Origin: Lutibacter profundi
GTDB taxonomy: Bacteria; Bacteroidota; Bacteroidia; Flavobacteriales; Flavobacteriaceae
Direction of reading: 5' to 3'
Length of the DNA stretch: 64,000 nt
NCBI RefSeq assembly: GCF_001543325.1
Contig: NZ_CP013355.1
Span: forward strand, 372,001 to 436,000
Under the pieces are notes generated by a model. That model was not told the DNA's origin and did not search any database. It worked only from the letters and a program-made list of their open reading frames with translations. Shown piece by piece: positions 17,386 to 26,642 of the stretch. Position 1 is the first letter of the stretch; each line of letters begins with the position of its first letter. The position numbers and the translations under genes were made by a program.

Positions 17386-19005
17386 TTAAATATACCCTAA
17401 AATTGTTGGTAAATAGAGACTAAATATTAAGATGACAATAAAGAATATAAGTAAAATTAAAACTTCTTTTGATAACACATCTTCTCGCTTTATTATGAAA
17501 TTAATAGTGAAACTTTCTTTGGTTTTTGATTTGTAAATTTCGCTAAATAATAAAGCAAGCACTATAGTAATTACAAAACCTGTAAGATTAAACCATATCC
17601 AAAAGATGTTTTCAAAATTGAATTTGATTAAAAGGTTAATAACAACACCACCAACAATACCTACATTCATACCTATATGGTTTACTCTTTTCACTAAAAT
17701 AGCCAATACAAATGTTGCTAAAATTGGCCCATAAAATTGAGATGAAATGATATTAATAAGTTCAATTACAGTTCCTTGAGTTCCTCCAAATAAATATGCT
17801 GCGGCAATACATACAATACCCCAAAAAATTACTGATAATTTGGAATATTTCATATAGTTAGCTTCACTTAATTTTTTTGAACCCCTATTAAAAAAATCCT
17901 CGATACTAACAGCACCCAAAGAGTTAATAGTTGAACTTAACGAAGACATTGCTGCAGATAAAATACCAACTATTAAAATCCCTATTAACCCATGTGGTAA
18001 ATATTTGGTTATAAAAACAGGAATCATTAAATCTGCTTTAATGCCATTTGTAAGAAATTGCTCAGGATAATGTAATCGTGTCATATCAGTAATTTCGGTA
18101 AGAAAATCAGGTGTTAATAGTACTAAAGCACCAATAATCAATCCCATTAAGCTGTATACCAGTACAATAGGAAAACGTAACAATCCATTTGCTAATAATA
18201 ATTTTTTAATTGTTCCTTCATTTTTAGCAGACATTAACCGTTGTGCCTGTGTTTGATCAGTTCCGTAGTATGAAATATATAAAAATAAGCCACCCAAAAC
18301 CATTGGCCAAAAACCAAATTCACCACCATCAAATCCGTAATTTGAAAATTCGATAACATTTAATCTTTGTGGGTCAAAACCAGTAAAATTACCATTATCT
18401 TGTAATAAGTTCCATCCGTAAATTAAACAAATAATTAAGCCTGTAAATAAAATAATCATTTGTATAGCATCTCCCCAAACAACAGCTTTCATTCCTCCTT
18501 GGTAGGAATATATTAAAGTAATAACACTTATAATTAAAATGGTCCAATGAAAGTTTATATTTAATACAGCTTGCAATATCATTGCAATAGTGTACACCAT
18601 TACACCAGTTGCCAAAGATCTACTAATTTGAAAAACAACACTTAAAATAATACGGGTTGAAGTTGAAAAACGTCTTTCAACAAATTCATAAATACTAATA
18701 ATATTTGCACGGTAGAGTGGTGGGATAATAATTAGCATTATTCCAATCATAGCCAATGGAACAGCGAATTCAAAAGTCAACCATTTCATTCCGCCATTTT
18801 GTGCCAACCCAACAAAAGCGGGAGCAGAAATAAAGCTAATTGCAGATAATTGTGTAGCCATTGTTGATAAACTTAATGGAAACCAACCCATATCTTGACC
18901 ACCCAAAAAATAGTCTTTAGCATTTTTATTTTCTTTGAAAAAATAACCCAATCCTAAAAAGCCTACGGAATAAACGATAACAACTAAATAATCTAACCAA
19001 TTCAT
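17386..19005 (-). CDS. Sodium:solute symporter (SSS family)
   Basis: The 539-residue integral membrane protein has 13-14 hydrophobic helices and SSS-family signatures: DYFLGGQDMGWFPLSLSTMATQLSAISFISAPA near the N-terminus (residues about 31-64) and the GILIVGILSAAMSSLSSTINSLGAVSIEDFF sodium-site helix (about 340-370). It closely resembles sugar/glycoside-type SSS transporters. It lies in the operon between the GH63 hydrolase and the GH13 phosphorylase and probably imports the glycoside (or a cleavage product) across the inner membrane with sodium. Confidence 0.9.
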   Translation of the reverse strand: MNWLDYLVVIVYSVGFLGLGYFFKENKNAKDYFLGGQDMGWFPLSLSTMATQLSAISFISAPAFVGLAQNGGMKWLTFEFAVPLAMIGIMLIIIPPLYRANIISIYEFVERRFSTSTRIILSVVFQISRSLATGVMVYTIAMILQAVLNINFHWTILIISVITLIYSYQGGMKAVVWGDAIQMIILFTGLIICLIYGWNLLQDNGNFTGFDPQRLNVIEFSNYGFDGGEFGFWPMVLGGLFLYISYYGTDQTQAQRLMSAKNEGTIKKLLLANGLLRFPIVLVYSLMGLIIGALVLLTPDFLTEITDMTRLHYPEQFLTNGIKADLMIPVFITKYLPHGLIGILIVGILSAAMSSLSSTINSLGAVSIEDFFNRGSKKLSEANYMKYSKLSVIFWGIVCIAAAYLFGGTQGTVIELINIISSQFYGPILATFVLAILVKRVNHIGMNVGIVGGVVINLLIKFNFENIFWIWFNLTGFVITIVLALLFSEIYKSKTKESFTINFIIKREDVLSKEVLILLIFFIVILIFSLYLPTILGYI

Positions 19006-19026
19006 ATTACAGATTTTATGTGTTTA

Positions 19027-20367
19027 TTAATTATTAATTAAATCTAAAAATAAAGCTGCACTCCATGAAAAATTATTTCCTCCACATCCTTTACTTTCTG
19101 TATTATAAACTGATTTTCTAGCGTCAAAATATTCATAAAAACCAACTTTATCAACTAATTCTATACTGTCTGACTTTATTCTTTGTGCAATTTCATTATA
19201 TCCATAATCAAGTAATCCATAATATAGCATCCAATTTAAATTAATCCAAACAGGGCCTCTCCAATATTTTTTCGGGTTATAGCGCTCATTTGTTGGATCA
19301 AATGAAGCACATAAATACATGTCTTCTCCTCCAAATTTTGTAATCATTGTAGAAATAAGTTGAGCTGCTCTTTGCTTACTTGGTATGTTTGCAAATATAG
19401 GTACAAAAGAAGATGAACTTACTAAACGAATAGGTTTTTCATTTCTTAAATCGTAATGAACATAAGCTCCTAATTCATCATCATATAATTTGGTGTTAAA
19501 TGATTTAACACCTTTGTTTGTCCATTTTAGAAGTTGCGTTATTTTATCTTCATTATTACCAATAATTTTGTACAAATTAATTAATGCATTATTAGATTTT
19601 ATAAGTACTGCATTAAACAAGGGGTCTTGCACTAAAAAAGGAGATAATTCAGCAATTTTTGCATCATCGTAATTGTTTTCTTTAGCAATATCAATAATGT
19701 GTAGATAGTAATTGTATTCTTTTTTTGTAGGTCTTTCAGAAGGATCTACATGTGAAGTGTCCCTTCTTTCAAAATCGTAATCAGGTGAGTTCATTGTTTT
19801 CCATATATCATCCCAAACAGGGGAGTTATCTGTTCCAGATTCCCAGTTGTGATAAATATAAACAAGTCCTTCATTATTTATATCTCTATTCTTATAAAAG
19901 TAGGTGTGATTATCATAAACTTTATCGATATTTTTTTTTATAAAATCCAAAATATCTATTTTATCTTTTGCAATCTGATATATTTTTTCAAGAACAAAAC
20001 CTGTAACAGGAGGTTGAGTCATTCCTGTCGACTTATATTCTGTTGAAGCATCTAGATGTAATTCTGCCATATGAAAATCGGGCCCTGGGAAATAAGAATT
20101 ACTTTCATTATGGAAAATTATGTGTGGAATAAATCCGTTATTCCATTGAGCATTTAAAAGTGTTTCTATTTCACTTTTTGCTTTATTTATGTCATAATGA
20201 GCATATCCAATAGCTATAAATCCAGAATCCCAATACCATTGAAATGGATACAAACCTTTGCATGGCAATGTAAATCCTTTTTTTTCTTGGAAGTTAGAGT
20301 TCAAAATATTTTGAGCGGTATTTACTAGGCTAGATGTCATTGAGGTGATTTTAAAAAAAGGATACAT
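19027..20367 (-). CDS. GH63 family hydrolase, probable mannosylglycerate/glucosylglycerate hydrolase
   Basis: The 446-residue protein has an (alpha/alpha)6 GH63 look: FQWYWDSGF (Asp47), FHMAELHLDAST, GMTQPPVTGF, NWESGTDNSPVWDD with probable acid Asp180, and FYEYFDARKSV (Glu412, probable base) before NNFSWSAALFLDL. These segments and the length agree with the bacterial mannosylglycerate/glucosylglycerate hydrolase group known from Thermus and Mycobacterium. No signal peptide is seen, so it should act in the cytoplasm, releasing a hexose and glycerate. An alternative start at Met10 (20340) is possible. It lies 47 bases after the TonB receptor stop. Confidence 0.82.
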   Translation of the reverse strand: MYPFFKITSMTSSLVNTAQNILNSNFQEKKGFTLPCKGLYPFQWYWDSGFIAIGYAHYDINKAKSEIETLLNAQWNNGFIPHIIFHNESNSYFPGPDFHMAELHLDASTEYKSTGMTQPPVTGFVLEKIYQIAKDKIDILDFIKKNIDKVYDNHTYFYKNRDINNEGLVYIYHNWESGTDNSPVWDDIWKTMNSPDYDFERRDTSHVDPSERPTKKEYNYYLHIIDIAKENNYDDAKIAELSPFLVQDPLFNAVLIKSNNALINLYKIIGNNEDKITQLLKWTNKGVKSFNTKLYDDELGAYVHYDLRNEKPIRLVSSSSFVPIFANIPSKQRAAQLISTMITKFGGEDMYLCASFDPTNERYNPKKYWRGPVWINLNWMLYYGLLDYGYNEIAQRIKSDSIELVDKVGFYEYFDARKSVYNTESKGCGGNNFSWSAALFLDLINN

Positions 20368-20413
20368 TAATAAGTTACCTCATTAATGTACCCTAGTCAT
20401 TAATTAACAAATA

Positions 20414-23074
20414 TTAAAAATTAAATGTTGCAGTTAAGAATACTCTACGAGGTAAAATAGGTCTTCCAAAGAAAAACTCTTCTTCTACCTGCCCTACAGC
20501 TCTTGGATCTCCTTCTGTAACAGCATCACTATCAAGTGCATTAAAGACTGAAAACCCAAGTCTTAAAGTCTCATCATTTTCACCTAAATTCATGGAATAA
20601 CCAGCACCTAATCTTAGTATACTAATAGCTTCTAATTCTATATTGTTATTATCTGCAGCAAATTTTTTGCCCGTATAGTTCATTGATAGCATTGTATCAA
20701 ACTTGCTATTGTCATAATATAAACCTAAGCTCCCTAAAATATTAGGCTGTCTTGCTAACTTATTTCCTTCATCAGCAATTGTTGTACCGCCATTCACTAA
20801 ATCTTCATTTATATTTTTGGTAATTTCATGGTTTTGATAAGTTGCTGAACCTCTAAAGTTTAAAACTTCAGTAAGTTTATAATCCCAAGTAGCTTCTAGG
20901 CCAAAAGTAGCTGTATTTTGCTCAGACCTAGTTTGATCAACTAAAGAACCGTTTACAATTGCTTGAGTTATTTTAATTCTATCTTTTAAACTAACATAAT
21001 ACATGGCTAAAGAACCGGTTAATTTATCATTACCAATTTTAGTACCTGCTTCAAATTGAATAATTTTTTCTGAATCATATTTACTACCAGTAACACCTGT
21101 TGCAATTGGAGTAAACCCTCTAAGTTGTGGAAAGAAAAATCCTTTTGAAAAGTTTGCATATAAGTTTACTACATCAGATAATTCATATAAACCTGCTAAA
21201 GATAAGGCCCAATCTGTTGCATTAACATCTGCAATAGTAAAGCCTCCATCTGCATATTTTACATTACTTAATGCTGATGTAATGTTAGCATCATTATAAA
21301 CTGTAGATTCAACTATACTACCATTGCTAAAAGTACCTTTTGTATTTTCAATTCTAAACCCTACATCAAAACGCCATTTATCAAAAATCATTTCATCTGT
21401 AGCATAAAAAGCAGATTTGTTTTGAGATAAATACTTGTTAGATGTCATTCCTATTCTGTTATAAATACCTTGTTGTGAATAAATAACATTGTTACCGCTA
21501 GCATTAGTATAACTAAGATTTACTATTTGTGGGTTATTGTTAAATTCAGATAACACTCTAAATTGATAGTTAATATCTTCAGCTTCCGTACGTGATATAA
21601 AAGTACCTACTGTAATATTATGAGATCCATTATCTGTTTCAACTCTTTTTATTAAAGAAGCTTCACCTGAGTAATCTGTCATAGGGCGTAGTCTATCAAT
21701 ATGTAAATTGTCAATTACTAAATCTGAACCACTAATTTGTTCAGAAGAACCTTGGTATGTAGCAGAGTAACCTAAATTACCAGCATCTAAACCATTTACA
21801 TAATCATTTAAGGAAATTGGGTTGCCTTGAGCACCGTTTCCTCCAATGTATAATGCAAAGCTGTGTTTGTAATTTGCGTATTTAATTTTTGATTTAAATT
21901 TTAAATTATTATCAAACCTGTAATTAAAATCTGCCATTAAATATCCGCCTTGTGTTGAAACTCCATCAGCGATAGGACTTTTATAAATACCACCAGGTGT
22001 ATTAAAAGAAACGTTAGCTAATTGAGAAGGTAATAATTGATATACATCTTCTCCGTCATTACCTGCTAAACGAGATCTACTACCTCCTTCTAATGGTAAT
22101 GGCATAAAGAACTGAGCGTTATCATTTATAAATTGTCCGTGAATTGTAAAAGACCCATTATCAAATTTCTTTTTAATGTTAGCTCTTAACTGAACACCTT
22201 TTGTTGGTAATCCCGTGTTAATTGGTCCTTCATCATATCTCATAAACCCTGTTAAGGCATAGTATGTGTTAGAATCTTCACCACCTAATTGGCCACCAGT
22301 ATAAAAATCAGTTTTAATTCTTCCTTCGTTAGCCCACTCTACGTTAACAAGATTTTCAGGATTAGAATCACCTGTTTTACTTGTATAATTTATAATACCA
22401 GCTACTGAACCTGCACCATATAATACTGCAGCACCACCTCTTACAAATTCTACACCTTTAAAACCAACATCAGGTCTAGCGTATACATCGTGTGCAGAAG
22501 AGTTTAAGCCAAAAGTACTCATTAATGGCATTCCATCATATTGTAAAGGGTTAAAAACATACTGACCACCAGAAGGTAACCCTCTAACAAAAACATTTGT
22601 TGCAGTTTCACCACCACCACCTTCAGCAGTTATACCAGGTACACTTCTAATGATGTCTGCTTGGCTATTTGCAGATAATTTAATAATATCTTTTTGTTTG
22701 ATAGAAGTAATTGATAAAGGAGATTGTTTTTGGGATCTTCTAGTAGATGTAGCTGTTAAAACAACATCTTCGAGGCTTTCAACACTTTCATTTAAGATAA
22801 AATCAACTGTTACAATTCCAGAAAAATTAATAGTTTTAGTTTGAGAAAAGTATCCCATAAATAAAGCTTTTAATTCATGTTCACCCGTTAATTGAGTTGT
22901 TATTTCATAGTTTCCGTCAAAATCAGTAGTAGTTCCAACATCAGTACCACTAATAATAATATTTACCCCAGGTATTGGACTTCCAGATTTATCAACAACA
23001 GTCCCTTTAACTGTTGTTTGAGAATAAGCAAAAGAACTTATTAATAATAAAAGTCCTAGTATAATTTTTTTCAT
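20414..23074 (-). CDS. TonB-dependent outer-membrane receptor of the glycoside locus
   Basis: The 886-residue protein has a signal peptide (1-19, FAYSQ), a carboxypeptidase-regulatory-like domain (about 20-105), a plug (SITSIKQKDIIKLSANSQADIIRSVPGITAEGGG onward, about 120-230) and a 22-strand type barrel ending in VFLTATFNF. No SusD-type partner gene is adjacent, so it is a stand-alone receptor rather than a SusC/D pair, which fits uptake of a small charged glycoside. It is the first gene of the operon 23074-14484 and is divergent from the LacI regulator, with palindromic operators between. Confidence 0.92.
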   Translation of the reverse strand: MKKIILGLLLLISSFAYSQTTVKGTVVDKSGSPIPGVNIIISGTDVGTTTDFDGNYEITTQLTGEHELKALFMGYFSQTKTINFSGIVTVDFILNESVESLEDVVLTATSTRRSQKQSPLSITSIKQKDIIKLSANSQADIIRSVPGITAEGGGGETATNVFVRGLPSGGQYVFNPLQYDGMPLMSTFGLNSSAHDVYARPDVGFKGVEFVRGGAAVLYGAGSVAGIINYTSKTGDSNPENLVNVEWANEGRIKTDFYTGGQLGGEDSNTYYALTGFMRYDEGPINTGLPTKGVQLRANIKKKFDNGSFTIHGQFINDNAQFFMPLPLEGGSRSRLAGNDGEDVYQLLPSQLANVSFNTPGGIYKSPIADGVSTQGGYLMADFNYRFDNNLKFKSKIKYANYKHSFALYIGGNGAQGNPISLNDYVNGLDAGNLGYSATYQGSSEQISGSDLVIDNLHIDRLRPMTDYSGEASLIKRVETDNGSHNITVGTFISRTEAEDINYQFRVLSEFNNNPQIVNLSYTNASGNNVIYSQQGIYNRIGMTSNKYLSQNKSAFYATDEMIFDKWRFDVGFRIENTKGTFSNGSIVESTVYNDANITSALSNVKYADGGFTIADVNATDWALSLAGLYELSDVVNLYANFSKGFFFPQLRGFTPIATGVTGSKYDSEKIIQFEAGTKIGNDKLTGSLAMYYVSLKDRIKITQAIVNGSLVDQTRSEQNTATFGLEATWDYKLTEVLNFRGSATYQNHEITKNINEDLVNGGTTIADEGNKLARQPNILGSLGLYYDNSKFDTMLSMNYTGKKFAADNNNIELEAISILRLGAGYSMNLGENDETLRLGFSVFNALDSDAVTEGDPRAVGQVEEEFFFGRPILPRRVFLTATFNF

Positions 23075-23148
23075 AAGTATAAATAGTTAAAAATTAGTAT
23101 TCTATTAATTATTCTGTAAATGAAAACATAAACTAGTTAATTTTGCAT

Positions 23149-23156
23149 CAAATTTA
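23149..23156 (-). promoter_or_regulatory. -7 box of the TonB receptor operon
   Basis: On the minus strand it reads TAAATTTG (TAnnTTTG), 75 bases before the receptor start. The LacI-type palindrome begins 13 bases upstream of it, a position suited to repression. Confidence 0.6.
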
Positions 23157-23168
23157 GTCAAATATCTA

Positions 23169-23182
23169 CGCAAACGTTTGCG
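23169..23182. promoter_or_regulatory. LacI-family operator O1 (perfect 14-bp palindrome)
   Basis: CGCAAACGTTTGCG is a perfect palindrome with the central CG and flanking AAA/TTT typical of LacI/GalR operators. It lies between the divergent regulator and receptor genes, next to the receptor's -7 box. Confidence 0.85.
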
Positions 23183-23195
23183 GTAACGTTTGCAA
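23183..23195. promoter_or_regulatory. Second, degenerate LacI-family operator O2
   Basis: GTAACGTTTGCAA repeats the right half of O1 exactly with its centre 12 bp further on; the left half is degenerate. It contains the -33 TTTG of the regulator's promoter, which suggests autoregulation. Confidence 0.6.
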
Positions 23196-23219
23196 TTTAA
23201 AATTATAAGGTTAAGTTTG
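23189..23219 (+). promoter_or_regulatory. Promoter of the LacI regulator (TTTG-N19-TAAGTTTG)
   Basis: TTTG at 23189-23192 and TAAGTTTG at 23212-23219 are separated by exactly 19 bases, a full match to the Bacteroidota consensus; the ATG is 25 bases downstream. Confidence 0.75.
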
Positions 23220-23244
23220 TACTCATAAACCAAAAATTTATAAA

Positions 23245-24273
23245 ATGCCAAAGAAAAATTTAATTACACTAAAAAAAATTGCTCAAGATTTAGGGTTCTC
23301 AATTTCTACTGTTTCAAGAGCATTAAATGATCATCCAGACATTAGTATAAAAACGAAGGAGAAAATTAAGGCATTTGCGTCTAAATTTAACTATGTACCA
23401 AATTTATTTGCTAGAGGTTTTAGAACACATAAAACAAATATAATAGGGGTTATTGTCCCAAATATTTCGCATTACTTTACCTCAACTTTGCTTAAAGGTG
23501 TTTTAGAAGAGGCAGAAATTCATGGGTATAAAGTAATTATATCAGAATCTGTTAACAATATTACAAAGCAAACTGAAATGCTGCAAACAATGAACCAATT
23601 TGGCGTTGATGGAATCTTATTATCTTTAGCAAGGGAGACTAAAAATGTAGATACTATTCTAAATATACTTGAGCAAGTACCGCTAGTTTTGGTAGATAAA
23701 GTATCTACTAAAGTGCCTTGCACTCAGGTTGTTATAGATGATGAAGATGCAGCATTTAGAGCTGTTGAACATTTAATAAATACAGGAAAAAAACGTATTG
23801 CAATTATTAAAGAGACAGAAAGTTCTTTTACTTCTGAAAAAAGATATTTGGGTTATTTAAGAGCTTTAAGAACATATAATTTAGAAATTGATGATACTAT
23901 TATTTTAAGCTCGGAAGACATTTCAATTCATCAGGCAAAAAGACTTGCAAATATTTTAATAAGTCTACAACATAAACCTGATGCCGTTTTTGCTATTACC
24001 GATGGAGCAGCTATTGGGGTCATAAAAGCATTGAAAAAAAATAAAATTAACATCCCAGAAGAAATTGCTGTTGTTGGATTTAGCAATTCTCTAAATTCAA
24101 TTATTATAGAGCCTAAATTAACTACTATTGATCAACCAGGTAATAAAATTGGGTCTGTAGCTATGAAATACCTCATTAATGAAATTAACAATGAAAATAA
24201 TATTTCTAATAAAACAGTTGTTATAAAAACGAATTTAATAGTTAGGGACTCATCATTTAAAATAAATAAGTAG
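23245..24273 (+). CDS. LacI-family transcriptional regulator of the glycoside locus
   Basis: The 342 residues begin with a LacI helix-turn-helix (LKKIAQDLGFSISTVSRALNDHPDIS, about 9-34), a hinge (NYVPNLFARGFRTHKT) and a periplasmic-binding-protein-like effector domain starting NIIGVIVPNISHYF. It is divergent from the receptor operon, and the shared intergenic region has a LacI palindrome, so it should repress that operon and itself until the glycoside or a derivative binds. Effector identity is inferred from the operon only. Confidence 0.92.
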   Translation: MPKKNLITLKKIAQDLGFSISTVSRALNDHPDISIKTKEKIKAFASKFNYVPNLFARGFRTHKTNIIGVIVPNISHYFTSTLLKGVLEEAEIHGYKVIISESVNNITKQTEMLQTMNQFGVDGILLSLARETKNVDTILNILEQVPLVLVDKVSTKVPCTQVVIDDEDAAFRAVEHLINTGKKRIAIIKETESSFTSEKRYLGYLRALRTYNLEIDDTIILSSEDISIHQAKRLANILISLQHKPDAVFAITDGAAIGVIKALKKNKINIPEEIAVVGFSNSLNSIIIEPKLTTIDQPGNKIGSVAMKYLINEINNENNISNKTVVIKTNLIVRDSSFKINK

Positions 24274-24297
24274 TTATAAATAAGATTAAAAGTATTC

Positions 24298-25125
24298 TTA
24301 TTGTTTATCAATTTTTTTTATGGTACTTCCCTTTTTTATAGCTTTGTAATTTTCATAACATAATAGTACAGCTTCAATTAACTGTAAATCGCTTGCAGAC
24401 TTAATAAAGTAATCTGAATAATTACATTCATTTAATAAATCATTTAATTCTTGGGCATCCATATCTAAATACTCCATCATAATTTCTCTATTAAATTTAC
24501 CTTCTAGCATTTCTCGCAAATTATCAGTGCTTCTAAGTTTTTTTAATTTTTTGAGCTGCTTCGGTTTTTTACCAAATAAATTGTACACAAAATCTATAGG
24601 ACGAAATAAGGCATCAATAGGAGAGGTGTAATTTTTTCTACTTCTTGAGCCTACTTCGTATGTTTGGCGTAAGCCAACAATATGAATTCTAGAATATTTA
24701 TCTTTTGGTACATTTTTGGCGTCAATTTCTAAAACACCAATAAGTTTATGTGATTTAACAACTACCTCTTTTAACTGCTCTGTTTTTTCATTCAATTCAA
24801 TAACAAGCTCATTTCTTAGTAAATCATTTGTTATTTTTAACTTAATAGATTGGAAACCTAAATAAGAAATATAAAGAGTATCATTAGCTTTTGTTTCAAT
24901 TTCAAAATATCCATTGTCATCAGTTACGGTTCCAATTACAGAATTTAAATTAAATAAATTGGCGCCAATTAAGGGTTTTTGGTTACTATTATTAACAACT
25001 TGTCCTCTTAATGAAGCAGTTAATCCAATAGTGTCAATAGGTTTAATAACGTTAGATTCTTGTGAAAACCCTTTAAGTGTTATTAAAAAAAAGGCTATAT
25101 ATAGTGTGTATTTATGCATATGCAA
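24298..25125 (-). CDS. Exported protein with carboxypeptidase-like regulatory domain
   Basis: The 275-residue protein has a signal peptide (about 1-21, FSQ) and a CarboxypepD_reg-like beta-sandwich (LRGQVVNNSNQKPLIGANLFNLNS to YISYLGFQSIKLKI, about 39-100). The remainder is basic and helical, with no recognised enzyme motif; it resembles flavobacterial cell-envelope proteins annotated only by the N-terminal domain. It converges on the LacI gene and has no operon partner. Function unknown. Confidence 0.75.
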   Translation of the reverse strand: MHMHKYTLYIAFFLITLKGFSQESNVIKPIDTIGLTASLRGQVVNNSNQKPLIGANLFNLNSVIGTVTDDNGYFEIETKANDTLYISYLGFQSIKLKITNDLLRNELVIELNEKTEQLKEVVVKSHKLIGVLEIDAKNVPKDKYSRIHIVGLRQTYEVGSRSRKNYTSPIDALFRPIDFVYNLFGKKPKQLKKLKKLRSTDNLREMLEGKFNREIMMEYLDMDAQELNDLLNECNYSDYFIKSASDLQLIEAVLLCYENYKAIKKGSTIKKIDKQ

Positions 25126-25235
25126 TGATACTAATTAAAAAGGAAAAAATTGTTAAAGAAATACAAAAGAGGCAGTATTTTTTTATTTTAGTATTAACAA
25201 TTTAAAAAGTATATTCTCTACACTTAAAAAAGAAG

Positions 25236-25319
25236 TGCACATAACAGGAGTCGAACCTGCACGAACTATTGTTCACCAGCCCCTCAAGCTGGCGCGTCTA
25301 CCAATTCCGCCATATGTGC
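25236..25319 (-). tRNA. tRNA-Leu (anticodon GAG)
   Basis: On the minus strand the acceptor stem GCACATA pairs with TATGTGC, discriminator A; the anticodon arm is CCAGC-TTGAGGG-GCTGG. A long variable arm (TGAACAATAGTTCG) marks a class II tRNA. CCA is not encoded. Confidence 0.95.
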
Positions 25320-25445
25320 TTTATTAGATGTGAATTTAAATAAAAAAGTTAAGCTAGTAGCTCAACTTTTAATGCGAATAGGCTTGGGCTTACTTTGGCT
25401 ACGCTCAACATAAACTTTTCGCTCATAAAATTTTTATTCCAAATG

Positions 25446-25518
25446 TGACCTGGCTGGGGCTCGAACCCAGGACCACCTCCTTAAAAGGGAGGTGCTCTAC
25501 CAACTGAGCTACCAGGTC
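25446..25518 (-). tRNA. tRNA-Lys (anticodon TTT)
   Basis: On the minus strand the acceptor stem GACCTGG pairs with CCAGGTC, discriminator A; the anticodon arm is CTCCC-TTTTAAG-GAGG, and the T-arm has GGTTCGAGCC. It is probably transcribed first, followed by tRNA-Leu; the 126 bases between hold no recognisable feature. Confidence 0.95.
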
Positions 25519-25543
25519 AATTCTCCTTTAGCAATTGCGAGTG

Positions 25544-25573
25544 CAAATATACTATCTAAACTTAAGAAAACAA
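25544..25573 (-). promoter_or_regulatory. Promoter of the tRNA-Lys/tRNA-Leu unit
   Basis: On the minus strand TATATTTG (25544-25551) is preceded by TTG with a 19-base spacer, 26 bases before the mature tRNA-Lys 5' end. Confidence 0.65.
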
Positions 25574-25636
25574 GTTTTTTTATGTTGTTTTTTAAACGAT
25601 ATTTGTTTTCTAATTTGAAATACGTAAAAAGTAATT

Positions 25637-26146
25637 ATGAAAATTGTTTTATTAGGATATATGGCAAGTGGAAAATCTGCCATAGGTAGTGTTTTAGCAA
25701 ACAAATTAAAAATTCAGTTTATGGATTTAGATGCATATATTGAAGAAAAAGAACAATTATCTATTGCTACTATTTTTGAAAAGAAAGGTGAGATTTACTT
25801 TAGAAAAATAGAAGGTGACTATTTACTAGAATTACTTAATTTAAAAAAAGATATTGTACTTTCTGTAGGTGGAGGAACGCCTTGTTATGGTAGAAATATG
25901 AAGCTAATTGAAACAAATTCAATTTCATTTTATTTAAAAGCCTCCATTCAAACAATTTTTGAGCGACTTCAAAGTAATAAATCTCAAAGACCATTGGTTG
26001 CCTCTATTGATAAAGAAAACTTGAAAGAATATATAGCAAAACACTTATTTGAGAGAGTTGCTTTTTATGAAAAAGCTAAACACACTATATTGGTAGATAA
26101 AAAAAATATTTTTGAGATTGTAAATGAAATTAAGCGGCTACTCTAA
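25637..26146 (+). CDS. aroK: Shikimate kinase
   Basis: The 169-residue P-loop kinase has Walker A GYMASGKS (7-14), the DLD shikimate site in QFMDLDAYIEEKE, and VGGGTPCYGRN. It phosphorylates shikimate at O3 in aromatic amino acid synthesis. The usual family length is 170-175. Its end overlaps by 9 bases with the converging phosphoribosyltransferase gene. No other aro gene is in the window. Confidence 0.93.
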   Translation: MKIVLLGYMASGKSAIGSVLANKLKIQFMDLDAYIEEKEQLSIATIFEKKGEIYFRKIEGDYLLELLNLKKDIVLSVGGGTPCYGRNMKLIETNSISFYLKASIQTIFERLQSNKSQRPLVASIDKENLKEYIAKHLFERVAFYEKAKHTILVDKKNIFEIVNEIKRLL

Positions 26147-26635
26147 AAAGGCATATGAATTTTTATTTTCAAATACTACTGAAACATGCTCTCCCATTGA
26201 AGTTGATAATGAAAGACCTTTAAAATCTGCTTTCACAGGATATTTTTTATGATTTCTATTAATTAATACAGCTGTGTTAAATTGTTTTAATGGAACTTCT
26301 AAAAAATGTTTAATTCCATATATTAAAGTAGTCCCAGAGTTTAGTACATCATCAACCAAAATTAATGATTTATTTTTATAATTATCAGTATCTATACTTG
26401 TTGTTATTTTTTTTAAAGGATTTTTTTTATCAATTATAACCTCACATAAAGTTACTTTTAATTTAGATATTGTTTTTAAAATAGTTGTTATTTTTTGCGC
26501 AAATACGTATCCATTCCCATTTATTCCAGCAATTATAATTTCATTTTCATTATAATTATTTTCATAAATTTGATATGCTATTCTCCTAGTTTTATTTTGA
26601 ATTTGCTCGTTTGTTAGAATAATAGAACCGTTCAT
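26138..26635 (-). CDS. Phosphoribosyltransferase family protein
   Basis: The 165-residue protein has the type I PRTase PRPP-binding motif LILVDDVLNSGTTL (about 92-105) and an upstream flexible loop. It resembles the PyrR/hypoxanthine PRTase-like group of small flavobacterial PRTases, but the base specificity cannot be read. The start MNGSIILTNEQ is preferred; a longer frame to 26713 would overlap the upstream methyltransferase gene. It follows that gene by seven bases and converges on aroK. Confidence 0.82.
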   Translation of the reverse strand: MNGSIILTNEQIQNKTRRIAYQIYENNYNENEIIIAGINGNGYVFAQKITTILKTISKLKVTLCEVIIDKKNPLKKITTSIDTDNYKNKSLILVDDVLNSGTTLIYGIKHFLEVPLKQFNTAVLINRNHKKYPVKADFKGLSLSTSMGEHVSVVFENKNSYAFLE

Positions 26636-26642
26636 TTTAAAA

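Noticed and set aside
20414-23074. SusC/SusD polysaccharide utilisation locus
   Set aside because: No SusD-like gene is present and no secreted glycoside hydrolase accompanies the receptor; the enzymes lack signal peptides.
25321-25445. Third tRNA or small RNA between tRNA-Lys and tRNA-Leu
   Set aside because: No cloverleaf or stable hairpin with conserved tRNA bases could be found.
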